DNA from: Beijerinckia mobilis
GTDB taxonomy: Bacteria > Pseudomonadota > Alphaproteobacteria > Rhizobiales > Beijerinckiaceae
Length of the DNA: 64,000 bases
Assembly (NCBI RefSeq): GCF_000745425.1
Contig: NZ_JQJH01000003.1
Coordinates: 124,001-188,000, forward strand
Direction: 5' to 3'
Numbering within the stretch: position 1 is the stretch's first letter; every line of letters begins with the position of its first letter. The translations under genes and the position numbers were made by a program. The notes below the pieces were generated by a model. The model did not search any database. It was not told the DNA's origin and worked only from the letters and a program-made list of their open reading frames with translations. Below, in pieces: positions 20,426 through 30,841 of this stretch.

Positions 20426-20992
20426 TCAAGGCGACTTGCTGTAACGAGTGAAAACCAGTTTGGTCTCACCATAAATCCGCGTTTCGACGTGAACGAAAGC
20501 TGATGGCAGAAGGAGCGTGGCCTCGGAGCTTTCCTCAATCACGGTGAGTGCATCCTGAGCGAGCCATTCTCCCTTGGCCAATGCCTCGAGGGCGGGTTCC
20601 GCGAGCCGCTTTCCATAGGGTGGGTCGAGAAAGGCGAGTGTGAATGGCGTTTCCTTTGTCATCGCGGGGCCAAGCCGCCTGATGTCTCGCCGTACAACAC
20701 GCGCCCGATCACTCAGTCCGAGACTCTCGAGATTGGCCTGAATGACGGCGATAGGGGCTCGTGCTTCCTCGATGAGCAGGGCGCGTTGCGCTCCGCGCGA
20801 GAGCGCTTCGCAAGCAAGAGCTCCAGTCCCCGCGAAAAGATCGAGAACCGCCGCATCCGCAACCGGATCACCGTAGGAATGTTCCAAAACATTGAACAGG
20901 GTTTCCCGCAGCCGGTCCGAGGTCGGACGGGTCGCGGCCGTGGGAGGCCCCCTCAATGTCCGGCCTTTCAAGCGGCCGCCAATGATTCTCAC
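20426..20992 (-). CDS. rsmD: 16S rRNA (guanine-966-N2)-methyltransferase
   Basis: RsmD methylates G966 of 16S rRNA during 30S assembly using S-adenosylmethionine. The N-terminus MRIIGGRLKGR is the family signature. The SAM-binding VLDLFAGTGALACEALSRGA segment (about 48-67; partial) and the catalytic DPPYGK (about 123-128) are present. The length of 188 residues is normal. It starts at GTG 20992, nine bases after the stop of the upstream pseudouridine synthase, an operon arrangement common in Hyphomicrobiales. Confidence 0.93.
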   Translation of the reverse strand: MRIIGGRLKGRTLRGPPTAATRPTSDRLRETLFNVLEHSYGDPVADAAVLDLFAGTGALACEALSRGAQRALLIEEARAPIAVIQANLESLGLSDRARVVRRDIRRLGPAMTKETPFTLAFLDPPYGKRLAEPALEALAKGEWLAQDALTVIEESSEATLLLPSAFVHVETRIYGETKLVFTRYSKSP

Positions 20993-21001
20993 CGCTGAAA
21001 C

Positions 21002-22729
21002 TCAAGGCTTTTTGCCGGATCCCATATTGTCCGAGCGCCTGGGGCGGGGCGAAGGCGAGGCGGGTTTGCCCCGAGCAGGTCCGGACGCTGCTGATTTGGC
21101 GGAAAATTTGCCGCTGGCGCGTTTCGGGTCCGGGCGACCGGTTGCGGCTCTTCCGAATTCCTGCTGCGCGCCCTGTTCCCGCTTGCCGGACGCTTTGAAT
21201 GCGCCCTTATCGCGATTTCCCTTCTCGATGCGGTTGTCCTTGCCGGAATTGGCCGCAAATTTTGCGAGTTTTTCGGCTCTTTCCGCTGTTCTTTCAGCCC
21301 TTGCCGTAGCCGCATGACCGGCGGCGAAGCGTTTGGCGTTGCGGCTGGTTGGTGCAATTGTTGTGGTATTTGATGCGGTGGGAATATGGCGTTCGACTTT
21401 CACGACGCGCCCATTCCTGTCAGCAATATCCTGCGATTCGATTTTCTTGCGCGGCGCATTGGTCTTGCGGACCTCATCCTCTCCGCGAAGCGTTGAAATA
21501 TGTTTGCGCGAATGGGCCGCAGTCGTTCTGGAGACTTTTTCTCTTGGAGTGTCCTGTTGCGGCCGTGGCTTGACGCTATCCTGTGTGATGCGGGCCGGCT
21601 TCCGGGCGTCTCGGCCAGTGGCAGGTTTCTCATCCATCCGTTTGCCGCGCGGCGCCCCACGCGCTTCGAGGGTCGTTGCTTTCGCCGACGGCTTCGATCC
21701 TTGGGGCGATCCTTGGGGCCGTCCGTGGACAGAAGGAGCATTCTCCTCCTCGTCATGCCGTGTCCAGTCGACGCCAGCGGCGGCGGCGAGGCTTGGCCCC
21801 AATTGATCGCGGAGAACCCGCGTGCGCACTTCGCTCAACCCGCCCTCCGGCAGTTCGCCCAGTTGAAAGGGTCCAAAGGACAAGCGGATCAATCGGTTCA
21901 CCGCGAGGCCGATATGTTCCAGGACGCGTTTGACTTCTCGGTTCTTACCTTCGCGCAGGCTAAGCGTAAGCCAATTATTGGCGCCTTGTTCGCGATCGAG
22001 CACGGCCTCGATCCCGGCATAATCGACCCCATCTATCGTGACGCCTTCACGCAGACGGTCGAGGACAGCCTGATTCGTCGTGCCATTGGCCCGTACCCTG
22101 TAGCGGCGGACCCAACCTGTCGTCGGTAGCTCGAGGAGACGGCTGAGGCCGCCGTCATTGGTGAGCAGCAATAGCCCCTCAGTATTGATGTCGAGCCGGC
22201 CAATGCTGAGAACACGCGGCAGATCCGGGTGATGTTCGTGAAGATAATCGAAAACGGTCAGCCGGCCTTCCGGGTCGTGGTTGGTTGTCACCAGACCGCG
22301 CGGCTTATGGAAAAGGAAAAGGCGCGTATGGGTGCGCGGGCCAAGCTTGACGCCGTCGATGCGGATGTCGTCCGCGTCGCTGACGTTTACCCCGGGTTGC
22401 GTGATGACGGTTCCATTGACGCTGACCCGGCCGTCGCTGATCCAGACTTCTGCGTCGCGGCGCGAGCATAAACCGGCTCGTGCCATCACCTTGGCGATGC
22501 GTTGCGGCTCTTGATCGTCCTTCTGGTTCTCGGCCATTGAGGCGGCTGGCCGCTTTTCTCCCGTCTTGGGGGATTTGGGTTTCCGCAGTGGCGCGGCGGC
22601 GCCCTTCTTCGGGTTCGCACTTGCCGACGGCCCCTTTTGTGCTGCAGGGGAGTGCGATTTATGGGAGGCGGCCGCCGCCGCGCGGGACGGAGGACCGGCG
22701 CGGTCAGACATTTTGCGCATGGACGGCAC
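21002..22729 (-). CDS. rluB: RluB-type rRNA pseudouridine synthase with long basic extensions
   Basis: The enzyme isomerises a uridine in 23S rRNA (RluB, U2605) or a related site. An S4 RNA-binding domain (about residues 76-120; RIAKVMARAGLCSRRDAE) precedes the catalytic domain with GRLD (D180) and TEGLLLLTNDG. The core of about 245 residues ends near 320. It is flanked by an N-terminal tail of about 70 residues and a C-terminal tail of about 255 residues, both low-complexity and rich in Lys, Arg, Ala, Ser and Pro. The start is uncertain: GTG 22729, or ATG at 22720 or 22711, none with a strong ribosome site. It is followed by rsmD in the same direction. RluB versus RsuA/RluE/F paralogue is decided only by context. 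Confidence 0.88.
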   Translation of the reverse strand: MPSMRKMSDRAGPPSRAAAAASHKSHSPAAQKGPSASANPKKGAAAPLRKPKSPKTGEKRPAASMAENQKDDQEPQRIAKVMARAGLCSRRDAEVWISDGRVSVNGTVITQPGVNVSDADDIRIDGVKLGPRTHTRLFLFHKPRGLVTTNHDPEGRLTVFDYLHEHHPDLPRVLSIGRLDINTEGLLLLTNDGGLSRLLELPTTGWVRRYRVRANGTTNQAVLDRLREGVTIDGVDYAGIEAVLDREQGANNWLTLSLREGKNREVKRVLEHIGLAVNRLIRLSFGPFQLGELPEGGLSEVRTRVLRDQLGPSLAAAAGVDWTRHDEEENAPSVHGRPQGSPQGSKPSAKATTLEARGAPRGKRMDEKPATGRDARKPARITQDSVKPRPQQDTPREKVSRTTAAHSRKHISTLRGEDEVRKTNAPRKKIESQDIADRNGRVVKVERHIPTASNTTTIAPTSRNAKRFAAGHAATARAERTAERAEKLAKFAANSGKDNRIEKGNRDKGAFKASGKREQGAQQEFGRAATGRPDPKRASGKFSAKSAASGPARGKPASPSPRPRRSDNMGSGKKP

Positions 22730-22845
22730 ACCTGATGAGAATGGACAAGGACGGGGCAGAAGGGCAGGGACAGGAGGCTGCTTTCCTCCCGCCGTTCTAT
22801 TTGCCGTCTGTGTCCCGGTTGATCAAGTGCATCGTGCCGAAAAGA

Positions 22846-24315
22846 TCATGCGTTCTGCAGGATGCTGATTCTTTCTCCTTCCGGACGGAAACGCTTTTCC
22901 TTGAGCGCCGCTTCTATGTCTTCAAGCGATGAGCCGGCCGTTTCCGGCACGAAGAACAGCACGAAGAGAAAAGATGCGACATTGACCCCCGCGTAGAACC
23001 ACATCGTGCCGCCAAGACCGAGCAGATGGACGAGGCTGAGCGCCGTACCGGTGACGATGAGATTGCTCCCCCAGAGCGTAGCAGCATGCAGGCTGGTTGC
23101 CTGGCTGCGCATCGACAATGGGAACATTTCGGCGCCGAGAAGCCAGCCGACCACTTGAATACCGCCGGCGTTGAACATGATGAACAGAAGCAGGAAGGCG
23201 ATCACCAGCCATGAAGCAAAGCCGCCGGGTGCCGGATGCATGGCGAAGACGATGCCGAGGCCGATCAGGCTGAGAACGGAACCCGGGCACATGATGAGCA
23301 TGAGGCGGCGCCGGCCGATCCTGTCGACATTGAGGCAGCCAATCAGGGTCATGACGCAATAGACGATAGCGACACCGAGGCTCGCGAGAAGCGCCGAGGA
23401 GGCTCCGAAACCGGCCTGTGACAGAAAGGTCGGCGCATAATAAATCATCATTTCGAGGCCGCCGCATTGTGTGAAGACGGCAACGCCCAGGGCCGCTACT
23501 AAAGCCGGGCGTACCCAGGGCTGGGAGAGACCGCGCCAGCCGCGATCTTCATCACGCGTGCGCTCGGCCACCTCCTGGATCTGGTTGACTTCCTTGTGGA
23601 TGGTTCGATGACAATTGCGGACCCGCCGCAACGATTCGAGCGCGCCATGGAGACCGATATTTTCCGCCGCCCAGCGCGGACTCTGCGGTAGAAAAAACAT
23701 TGAAACAAACACAATGAAGGCGGGGATTGCTGCGATCGCAACCATTTCACGCCACGTCCAGACCTCGTGAAGCGTAAAGCCGACGATATTGGCGAGGAGG
23801 ATACCAATGCCGATCGCGACATTGAACAAGGTGACGAGTTTGCCGCGCCGATCGGACGGGGCGAGTTCCGAGATATACATCGGTACGACCTGGGTCGAAC
23901 CGCCGACGGCAAGACCGAGGAAGAAACGGGCGGCGACCAAGGACCAGACGGATGGTGCAAGTGCGCAGGCCACGGCTCCGATCATGTAGACGATGGTGAC
24001 GACAATGACGGAACGCCGGCGGCCGATTGCCTCGGACAGGCTGCCCGTAGCCAGAGCACCGACCACGGCGCCCGCGAGAATGGCTGCGGCGACGATCTCC
24101 TGCATGTTGCTTGGGAGCTGGAACTCTCGGGTGATGAGGATGAGCGCTCCGGAAATAATGCCGGTGTCATAGCCGTAAAGGCCGCCGCAAATGGCAGCTA
24201 CCGTAGCTGCAAGCGCCAGCATATGATCGGCATGGGGCGATAATTCAAGTTGGGCGATTGCTTGCGCCGGATTAACAGAAGCCGGTGGGGAAAGCGCCTT
24301 GTCGTTATCCTGCAT
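22846..24315 (-). CDS. MFS sugar-porter-family transporter
   Basis: This is a 12-helix major facilitator protein of 489 residues in the inner membrane, probably a sugar-proton symporter. Family motifs are visible: GYDTGIISGAL in helix 1, GRRRS after helix 2, the PQSPRW variant of PESPRW before the central loop, DRIGRRRLML between helices 8 and 9, and PETAG as the variant of PETKG after helix 12. The substrate cannot be deduced. ATG 24315 follows a GGAGG-like site (AAGGAGG in the minus strand). The gene is monocistronic as far as can be seen; a 116-base gap separates it from the downstream pseudouridine synthase. Confidence 0.9.
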   Translation of the reverse strand: MQDNDKALSPPASVNPAQAIAQLELSPHADHMLALAATVAAICGGLYGYDTGIISGALILITREFQLPSNMQEIVAAAILAGAVVGALATGSLSEAIGRRRSVIVVTIVYMIGAVACALAPSVWSLVAARFFLGLAVGGSTQVVPMYISELAPSDRRGKLVTLFNVAIGIGILLANIVGFTLHEVWTWREMVAIAAIPAFIVFVSMFFLPQSPRWAAENIGLHGALESLRRVRNCHRTIHKEVNQIQEVAERTRDEDRGWRGLSQPWVRPALVAALGVAVFTQCGGLEMMIYYAPTFLSQAGFGASSALLASLGVAIVYCVMTLIGCLNVDRIGRRRLMLIMCPGSVLSLIGLGIVFAMHPAPGGFASWLVIAFLLLFIMFNAGGIQVVGWLLGAEMFPLSMRSQATSLHAATLWGSNLIVTGTALSLVHLLGLGGTMWFYAGVNVASFLFVLFFVPETAGSSLEDIEAALKEKRFRPEGERISILQNA

Positions 24316-24891
24316 AGGACGAGACCTCCTTGAATTTTGCCATCGGCCTTGGGAACGAGAAGCTCACCAGTTCTAACCTTGGCTTTAGTGCCCGTCCTGA
24401 ACGCGCTTGTTGATGCGTGAAAGACAGAGATGGGCAACAGCACTCGTTCGGTTCTCCATGAGAGGACCGTTGAGCCCGAAGGCAGCCGATTGGCCATTTG
24501 GTCTGTATATGCACGCCGGTTGCGTCGGCATTGTCCGGCTCTGCCGGGGCCGTCACAGCGCGCGCAAGCGGGCATCGAGCCCGCAGCTGGCACAAAAGAA
24601 TATCTATCTGATAATGTATGGGAATTCTCAAACACTGTCCAGCTTCGGACGGCTCGTCTTCGGGGCGCAGAGGGGATCGTTTCCCGCAGGTGTTTGAAAA
24701 GACACTATTTAAATATGAGAAAAAAATTCAATTGCTGAATAATTGCCCAGCCACATTCCTGAGGATGAGAGCGATGAATGGTTCTCGCACCCGGCTCTGA
24801 GCCGAGACTTTACCCTTCACCGCCGTGCCAGTAGGGTACCAAGAAAAGGACCCATTTTGGATAAGGCCCGATCAACAGGCTTTGGCAATAT
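24316..24891. other. Intergenic stretch with nothing recognised
   Basis: These 576 bases lie between the divergently read surroundings of the MFS transporter start and the 3' end of the BA14K-type gene. I see no convincing ORF, tRNA or hairpin. The short open frames on both strands have no family features or good ribosome sites. Confidence 0.5.
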
Positions 24892-25308
24892 TCATTGACA
24901 GAGGTAGCGATTGCCGTCGTAAGAGAGATAAGTCCCGCTTGAAGGATCGAAGGACCGATATTTGCGGGCACAATAGGCAATCCAGTTTGGGTCAGGCGCA
25001 GGTGGAGCACCATAATAGCCCGGAGGAGGGGCTGCATTGGCTGCGCTTCCTGCTATCGCCGCGCCGGCCGCGAGACCCAATATACCGCCGGCTATGGCAG
25101 CTCCTGCGGCGTTATTATTATAATAGCCCCGGTTCCTGTAATACCGATATTGAATTTTCCTTAGTCCAGTATCGTCCGATGCAGATGTGCCTGAATGCCA
25201 TGTGGATGAGGAGAGGGGAAAAATCTGGGCCTCGACTGGTGTAAAAGTCATTAGACCTATTGTGAGAGCCAGCACGCCTGATCCAAAGAGACTGTAGCCG
25301 CTAGGCAT
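24892..25308 (-). CDS. BA14K-like secreted protein
   Basis: This 138-residue protein has a signal peptide (hydrophobic residues about 8-24, cleavage after VEA). A glycine/alanine-rich hydrophobic stretch with GGILGLAAGAAIAGSA is followed by the C-terminal BA14K signature, with Cys-Ala-x-(K/R)-Y-R-S-F-D-P-S-S-G-T-Y and a final Cys. BA14K proteins are an alphaproteobacterial family first described as Brucella immunoreactive antigens with lectin-like properties; their physiological role is unclear. ATG 25308 lies after AGGAAA. Its neighbours share no obvious function. Confidence 0.85.
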   Translation of the reverse strand: MPSGYSLFGSGVLALTIGLMTFTPVEAQIFPLSSSTWHSGTSASDDTGLRKIQYRYYRNRGYYNNNAAGAAIAGGILGLAAGAAIAGSAANAAPPPGYYGAPPAPDPNWIAYCARKYRSFDPSSGTYLSYDGNRYLCQ

Positions 25309-25584
25309 ATCGTTTTTCCTCTATTGTCGCCGTTGCGACGGAATGCATCTGCGCGCACCATTGTGACAATGTCGCGGAAGTCAGAATGAGAAATATTGAA
25401 TGCCAAGTATCGAACGCCAAGCGCAAATTAGCTGCGCTTGGACGATCATGTTAGAGGGGTGTCTCAGATACTCGGCTTTGCGTTAAATGTCTGTCGAATG
25501 GCCTCGTCCGGGTGTCGGTGAAACCGATCACCGGCTTTTTCGGACGCTGTCGCGATCAATTGTCGCGCAAAGACGGCTGGCGGA

Positions 25585-25821
25585 TCACCAGCACCGCCAA
25601 ACGCGACGCCAATACCACCGGCCGTTCCAGCCACGCGTGCGGACGTTCACCCAGCGGCAATGACGGTGGTGTGGATGGTGCCATTGCGCTTCTACGATTG
25701 GCAAAGCACTTTCCGATGCAGAGATGCTTTCCCCGACAGTCAAGGCGTTTGCAGGCATGGCCTCGATACTAAGAAAACTGGCGAGGAGAGCGGCGGTCAC
25801 AGGCAGCCGGCGAGCATTCAT
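25585..25821 (-). CDS. Small secreted His/Trp/Arg-rich protein
   Basis: The 78-residue product starts at ATG 25821, seven bases after GGAGA; the upstream in-frame ATG 25827 would abut that site. Residues 1-27 form a signal peptide (LPVTAALLASFLSIEAMPANA). The mature part is short, and the C-terminal third is packed with His, Trp and Arg (WHHPHHRHCRW and WNGRWYWRRVWRCW) with two cysteines. Similar tiny secreted proteins are common in Hyphomicrobiales but uncharacterised. No function can be given; metal or polyanion binding would fit the composition. Confidence 0.65.
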   Translation of the reverse strand: MNARRLPVTAALLASFLSIEAMPANALTVGESISASESALPIVEAQWHHPHHRHCRWVNVRTRGWNGRWYWRRVWRCW

Positions 25822-25827
25822 GAACAT

Positions 25828-26174
25828 TCTCCATTATCTGGCTTGAGCAAGACCATCACAAGCCTTAGCAAAAGGCTAGACACTATCGAGCGAAAGTGCA
25901 ATCCACGCTCTTTTGAAAATCATGCATCTATTTGTAATTTATAGGTTTTTATAAAATCTATCCTGATATGGCCGGGCTGATGCCTATCCTCTCTTTAAAG
26001 TGTTCTGGGAGTTCCGAAAGCACGGAGGAGTGCGCTTCCAGAGGTCTGTGATTATCGTGCATTTCAGGCTGAAACCTATCCGATCATTCGCAGTATCTCC
26101 GCCTCTAAAAACCGGCGCTATTTCGATCCATCCAAGCGCGAAGCAATCGAATGGTGCCGAAAACACTCGGGAAA
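25828..26174. other. Intergenic stretch with nothing recognised
   Basis: These 347 bases are AT-richer than the genes on either side. They hold no convincing ORF, hairpin with T-run or RNA gene. They probably contain the promoter of the small secreted protein. Confidence 0.45.
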
Positions 26175-27737
26175 TCAGAATGCTTTGGCTTTTGCGAATT
26201 CGGAATAAGCTTCCACCGCTTTTCGAAGAAGCGTCTTCTCTTGGCTGTCGTCCTGGGCCGAGAGTCTTCCTGCAGCAAAGATTGCAGCATTATATTCGGC
26301 AAATTTCTTCCATTCGGCTTCGAGAAAGGCTGTCTTGAAATCCTGATCATGCAATTCGCCGAGATGAGCCTGCATTTGTTCCAACGCGTCAAGCATTGGT
26401 TGTAACGACCCGCGTTCTCGCGCTACTCCCGGCACATTTATAAAGAAATCAGCCATGTAGCGTAGCTTCTTGGCGGCGATCCGAAGCTCATGGCGGCTTA
26501 CGGGAGGTAGCTTCACAAGGCTGGCACCTCGTTTGAGGATTTGGTTCTGACGTCTCTGCAGCACTTCGCGTACGAAAGAAACAAAGGATACATTCTTGGG
26601 AAGTGTCCCGCCGTCGTCAACGGTGACTTTCGGCGCCGATGACAGCCATGAGCCATGCTCGAGCCAGAGTGTGAAATCGAGTAAAAATGCCCGCGCGCGA
26701 TCCGAACGAAGATCGTTCTTGAGTGCGTTATGTTCAGCATGGCGCTCCTTGTCCAGGAGCTGTGCGAGGATACGCGCGCCAGGAATGACGTCTTGCTGTG
26801 AAGCCGGTTCGAACACACTCATCTGTAGAACGTCCCGGTCACGGACAGTACCGAAGCGCTGTGCGATCCAGCGCACCTCGTCCTTCAGTTTCGGAAAAGC
26901 TTCGTCGGATAATATCGGGGCAAATAGACTAAAGGCGGCGCGCAAACGTCGCAGAGCGACGCGGCCCTTATGAATCGCTTCAACGGGGTCCGGCCCTTCG
27001 AGTGCAATCAGATTTAGCATGTAATCATGGAGGCAGGTTCTAGCGATCACTTGAAAAGCTTCATGAGAACTCATGTCCTTGGTGAGTTCTGGAGCTGAGC
27101 TTTTGGAGGGTAAGAGCCAGCGATCGAGCGCCAACAAATGGCCGTGCTCGGCCTTGCTGATATGTGAAAGTGTCAGCGGCAGTTCCGCTTGAAAACGATG
27201 TGCCAGTTGGAACATGGCAGAGGGATCGCCCTGTTTGAGTTCCAGTTCAAGCTCGTGCAGCGGAGAGAAATGCGATCCCGCCTCAATGGAACCAGTATCA
27301 AGGGCGACTTCAATCTCGGTATCGGCCTCTTTGACGAGGAAAGCGATCCGTTTGACGCGGGAAATAAAGACCGGAGCGAGTTTCTCTGCAAATTTCGGTT
27401 TGCTAAACAACGGCTTAAGCGGAATATTCGAGATGAGATTAAGATCTGGCGTCGAATCGGGGACGCGTACCTCCCACTCACCACGTTCAACATCGGAGGC
27501 TAGTTTGCATTTAACGGTTTGGATGCGCTCAACGCCGTCTGCTCCGGATAGTTCTCGTACACGGAGTGCGACGCCTTCTTTCCAAAGCGTTCCGTCGGGC
27601 GTATCGTAATAAATCGTTTTAAGGTCGTAATGTTTTGCTGAGGTGAGAGAGGGCGCAACAAGCGGGGATTGTTGCAGCACATTCCAATCGGTAGGGTCGA
27701 AGAGAAATTTCAACTCGGTTTCTTTATCGGAATTCAT
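26175..27737 (-). CDS. CYTH and CHAD domain protein
   Basis: This is a two-domain protein of 520 residues. The N-terminal CYTH (triphosphate tunnel) domain starts with the signature ETELKF (ExExK) at residues 5-10 and has the expected acidic and basic strand residues (KHYDLKTIYYDTPDG, KCKL). Members hydrolyse tripolyphosphate or organic triphosphates with divalent metal. The C-terminal CHAD domain (about 225-510) is helical, with conserved histidines and basic residues (KGRVALRRLRAAFSLF, HELRIAAKKLRYMADFF). CHAD domains bind polyphosphate. I set the start at ATG 27737 because the CYTH domain begins there; the frame is open 40 codons further upstream. It stands alone. Confidence 0.88.
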   Translation of the reverse strand: MNSDKETELKFLFDPTDWNVLQQSPLVAPSLTSAKHYDLKTIYYDTPDGTLWKEGVALRVRELSGADGVERIQTVKCKLASDVERGEWEVRVPDSTPDLNLISNIPLKPLFSKPKFAEKLAPVFISRVKRIAFLVKEADTEIEVALDTGSIEAGSHFSPLHELELELKQGDPSAMFQLAHRFQAELPLTLSHISKAEHGHLLALDRWLLPSKSSAPELTKDMSSHEAFQVIARTCLHDYMLNLIALEGPDPVEAIHKGRVALRRLRAAFSLFAPILSDEAFPKLKDEVRWIAQRFGTVRDRDVLQMSVFEPASQQDVIPGARILAQLLDKERHAEHNALKNDLRSDRARAFLLDFTLWLEHGSWLSSAPKVTVDDGGTLPKNVSFVSFVREVLQRRQNQILKRGASLVKLPPVSRHELRIAAKKLRYMADFFINVPGVARERGSLQPMLDALEQMQAHLGELHDQDFKTAFLEAEWKKFAEYNAAIFAAGRLSAQDDSQEKTLLRKAVEAYSEFAKAKAF

Positions 27738-28658
27738 GGAATTGCCTTGAGGAATTGCCTTGAGCGAAAATGGCCGTTGTCGATTGCTTGTTCGTGGGCG
27801 GCCCCAATCAGGGTTGGAGTATAACAAGCCGGTCGCTCTTGACCCAATGCGGAACACCTATTCCGCCTCTCTATTGCTGATTATGAATGGACCATAATCC
27901 TGTGACATTGGAATAATTCTGTCTCATCTCGATCGTTCCGGATCGTAGAGAGGGGCTGGGTGCAAAGTGCGGAAGCAAAGCACCAGTCCAATGATCTTAT
28001 CGCATTTGTCGATCTTTTGGGACGCTGGCAAAGCTTGAGTTCGAAGAAATCCAGCATAATTTCAAATCATTGATAATCACGGCCTTCAGACCTGAGCACC
28101 ACGAACTGGGCTGAACCGCTTCGCTTCGACCGAATATTTTCCTTTTCGACAAACCGATTTGCCGATGCAAAATTAACGAAAACGCTTTGATTTGTCAGGG
28201 GAATGATGGAGAAATATCCGGGATTGGTTCGGAACCAATTTTTCGGGAAGGCCGAGTCCGAAGCGCAATATTCAGCATGCTCGCTTTGCAATGCACGCTG
28301 CGCCTCGGGTGACGATCCGGCCTCGAAACCACCAGCATTCGTGAGAATATCGGCTCTTGGCCTGAGCGGTTTCCAATGCTTTCAAGGTCTCATAATCGCC
28401 CGAAATTCTGCTTTCGCACAGAGGATAGGTTGGTGAATGTGACTGAATGAGGCTGCTTTGCGAACTTTTTCACTTTGATGAAACTGGAGGTCGATTTTCA
28501 GCTTTCCAAGGTTTCCATTTTGATGTGATTAGGATCGTCCGCAAAGCAACCGTCTGGGTTCGGGAATCCTTGGGCAAGACGCTGCAAGGCCTCGATATTC
28601 TCAGCTTAATCAAGTGATGCTTACGCCTGTTGGTTCGGGCGAGTGAGCACGAAAGGAG
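27738..28658. other. Long intergenic region before thrS
   Basis: About 920 bases without a supportable gene separate the CYTH-CHAD gene from thrS. A 74-codon frame on the minus strand (28067-28291, TTG start) reads like plausible protein but has no ribosome site and no recognised family, so it may be a remnant. I found no T-box or other known leader RNA; a proteobacterial thrS is not expected to have a T-box. Confidence 0.45.
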
Positions 28659-30602
28659 ATGTTTCAAGTGATATCCGTGACTTTTCCCGATGGTGCATCG
28701 CGCCAGTTCGAGCCCGGCGTTAGCGGGACCGAGATTGCCAAGAACATTTCCCCATCATTGGCGAAAAAGGCGCTCGCCATGGCTGTCGACGGCAGGCTGA
28801 GCGACCTTGCTGATCCCATAAACCATGACGTCCGCATAGAATTCGTCACGCGTGATGATCCACGTGGGCTCGATCTCATTCGCCATGATGCCGCTCATGT
28901 GATGGCCGAAGCTGTTCAAACGCTTTTTCCTGGTACCCAGGTCACAATCGGCCCTGTCATCGAGAACGGCTTCTACTATGATTTTTATCGCAAGGAGCCA
29001 TTTACGCCGTCAGATTTCGCAGCCATCGAGAAAAAAATGGCTGAAATCATCGCTCTCGACAAACCTTTCACCAAAGAGATTTGGACACGGGATGATGCCA
29101 AGGCCTGGTTCGAGACTCATGGAGAGGCTTTCAAGGTCGAACTCGTCGACTCCATTCCAGGCGAAGAAGATCTAAAAATCTATCGGCAGGGAGATTGGCT
29201 CGATCTTTGTCGCGGGCCACATCTTCCTTCGACCGGAAAGATTGGTAACGCATTTAAAATCATGAAGGTAGCTGGAGCGTACTGGCGTGGCGATCATACC
29301 AAGCCAATGCTGCAGCGTATTTATGCGACAGCCTTTGCCAGCAAGGCCGAACTCGACGCTTATTTGAAGCAATTGGAGGAGGCGGAAAAACGCGATCACC
29401 GGCGGCTGGGTCGAGAGATGGATCTGTTCCATTTCCAGGAGGAAGGGCCCGGCACCGTTTTTTGGCATCCGAAAGGCTGGACCCTGTTTCAGACCCTCAT
29501 ATCCTATATGCGGAGGCGGCAGCAGGAAGCGGATTATGTGGAAGTCAACACACCGCAAGTACTCGATAGAGCCCTCTGGGAGACATCCGGCCATTGGGCG
29601 ACCTATCGCGAGAACATGTTTATCACCACGACGGAAGACGAACGCGTCTTCGCGTTGAAACCCATGAACTGCCCGGGCCATGTCCAGATTTTCAAGAATG
29701 GATTGAAATCCTATCGCGATCTTCCGTTGAAGATTGCGGAATTCGGCGTCGTTCATCGCTATGAACCTTCGGGAGCGTTGCACGGCGTCATGCGGGTGCG
29801 CGCATTCACTCAGGATGACGCACATATTTTCTGCACCGAAGACCAGATCATGGATGAGGTGCTCAAGATCAATGATCTCATTCTGTCGATCTATCGGGAT
29901 TTCGGCTTCGAGGACATCGTCATAAAATTATCGACACGGCCCGAAAAACGCGTCGGATCGGATGAAGCCTGGGACAAGGCGGAAGCAGCCCTTGGGCGTG
30001 TGCTCGAGAAGCTCGGACATCAGTTCAAAACCGGTATCAATCCAGGCGAGGGCGCCTTTTATGGGCCGAAGCTTGAATATACTTTGCGTGACGCTATCGG
30101 CCGGGAATGGCAATGCGGCACTACGCAGGTCGATTTCAATTTACCTGGGCGTTTCGGTGCTTTCTATATTACGGCGGAGGGCGAGAAAAGTGTGCCGGTG
30201 ATGATCCATCGCGCCATGTTTGGTTCGCTCGAACGGTTCACTGGTATTTTGATCGAGCATTACGCTGGCCATCTCCCGCTTTGGCTCTCACCCTTGCAAA
30301 TTGTCGTGGCAACAATAACCCAAGAGGGTGATGATTATGCTTACGAGGTGATGGCGGCGGCACGCAAACGTGGATTGCGCGTGGATGGAGATCTGCGTAA
30401 CGAGAAAATTCCCTATAAAGTGCGTGAACATTCTCTCGCTAAAGTGCCTGTTCTGTTCGTTGTTGGCAAGAAAGAAGCCGCTGAGCGCACCGTCTCGATT
30501 CGTCGGCTTGGCTCGAACGATCAGAGAACATTAGGCCTCAATGAGGCGCTTGATGAACTGGCAAACGAAGGGTTGCCGCCGGACCTGCGTCAAGCCTCGT
30601 AG
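28659..30602 (+). CDS. thrS: Threonyl-tRNA synthetase
   Basis: ThrRS charges tRNA-Thr. The order is the N-terminal TGS domain (about residues 5-63), the editing domain with its zinc-type [12 protein letters not shown] segment (about 75-86), the class II catalytic core ([11 protein letters not shown] near 340, [21 protein letters not shown] near 365, partly quoted) and the anticodon-binding domain. The full length of about 647 residues is normal. The AAAGGAG site at 28652-28657 is only one base from ATG 28659, so GTG 28668 (10 bases away, giving [10 protein letters not shown], a typical family start) may be the real start. Confidence 0.95.
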   Translation: MFQVISVTFPDGASRQFEPGVSGTEIAKNISPSLAKKALAMAVDGRLSDLADPINHDVRIEFVTRDDPRGLDLIRHDAAHVMAEAVQTLFPGTQVTIGPVIENGFYYDFYRKEPFTPSDFAAIEKKMAEIIALDKPFTKEIWTRDDAKAWFETHGEAFKVELVDSIPGEEDLKIYRQGDWLDLCRGPHLPSTGKIGNAFKIMKVAGAYWRGDHTKPMLQRIYATAFASKAELDAYLKQLEEAEKRDHRRLGREMDLFHFQEEGPGTVFWHPKGWTLFQTLISYMRRRQQEADYVEVNTPQVLDRALWETSGHWATYRENMFITTTEDERVFALKPMNCPGHVQIFKNGLKSYRDLPLKIAEFGVVHRYEPSGALHGVMRVRAFTQDDAHIFCTEDQIMDEVLKINDLILSIYRDFGFEDIVIKLSTRPEKRVGSDEAWDKAEAALGRVLEKLGHQFKTGINPGEGAFYGPKLEYTLRDAIGREWQCGTTQVDFNLPGRFGAFYITAEGEKSVPVMIHRAMFGSLERFTGILIEHYAGHLPLWLSPLQIVVATITQEGDDYAYEVMAAARKRGLRVDGDLRNEKIPYKVREHSLAKVPVLFVVGKKEAAERTVSIRRLGSNDQRTLGLNEALDELANEGLPPDLRQAS

Positions 30603-30809
30603 AAGGGCTCTTGGAGGGATTGGGTGATTCGGCGATACTCCTCGAATCAGGGGCGTCGCCGATGCTTCCATCTGCTGGGCGAATCTTCAAAAACGCCAAT
30701 ATCCGATCGAGGTGGACTGAAGAGACCTTTCCGAAAAATTTGGAGTGTTTACCCGAAAGCGAAAGCATTTCTCGTGGGTTACATTGATCGACCGATTTTC
30801 CATGCGAAA

Positions 30810-30841
30810 TCTCCTTGCTCAAATCCGTCCGAGCAAGGAGA
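30810..30841. repeat. Inverted repeat, 11-bp perfect arms
   Basis: TCTCCTTGCTC (30810-30820) and its exact reverse complement (30831-30841) enclose a 10-base loop. It lies 208 bases after the thrS stop. No T-run follows on either strand, so it is not a classical intrinsic terminator; it may stabilise an mRNA end or serve as an operator. Confidence 0.6.
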
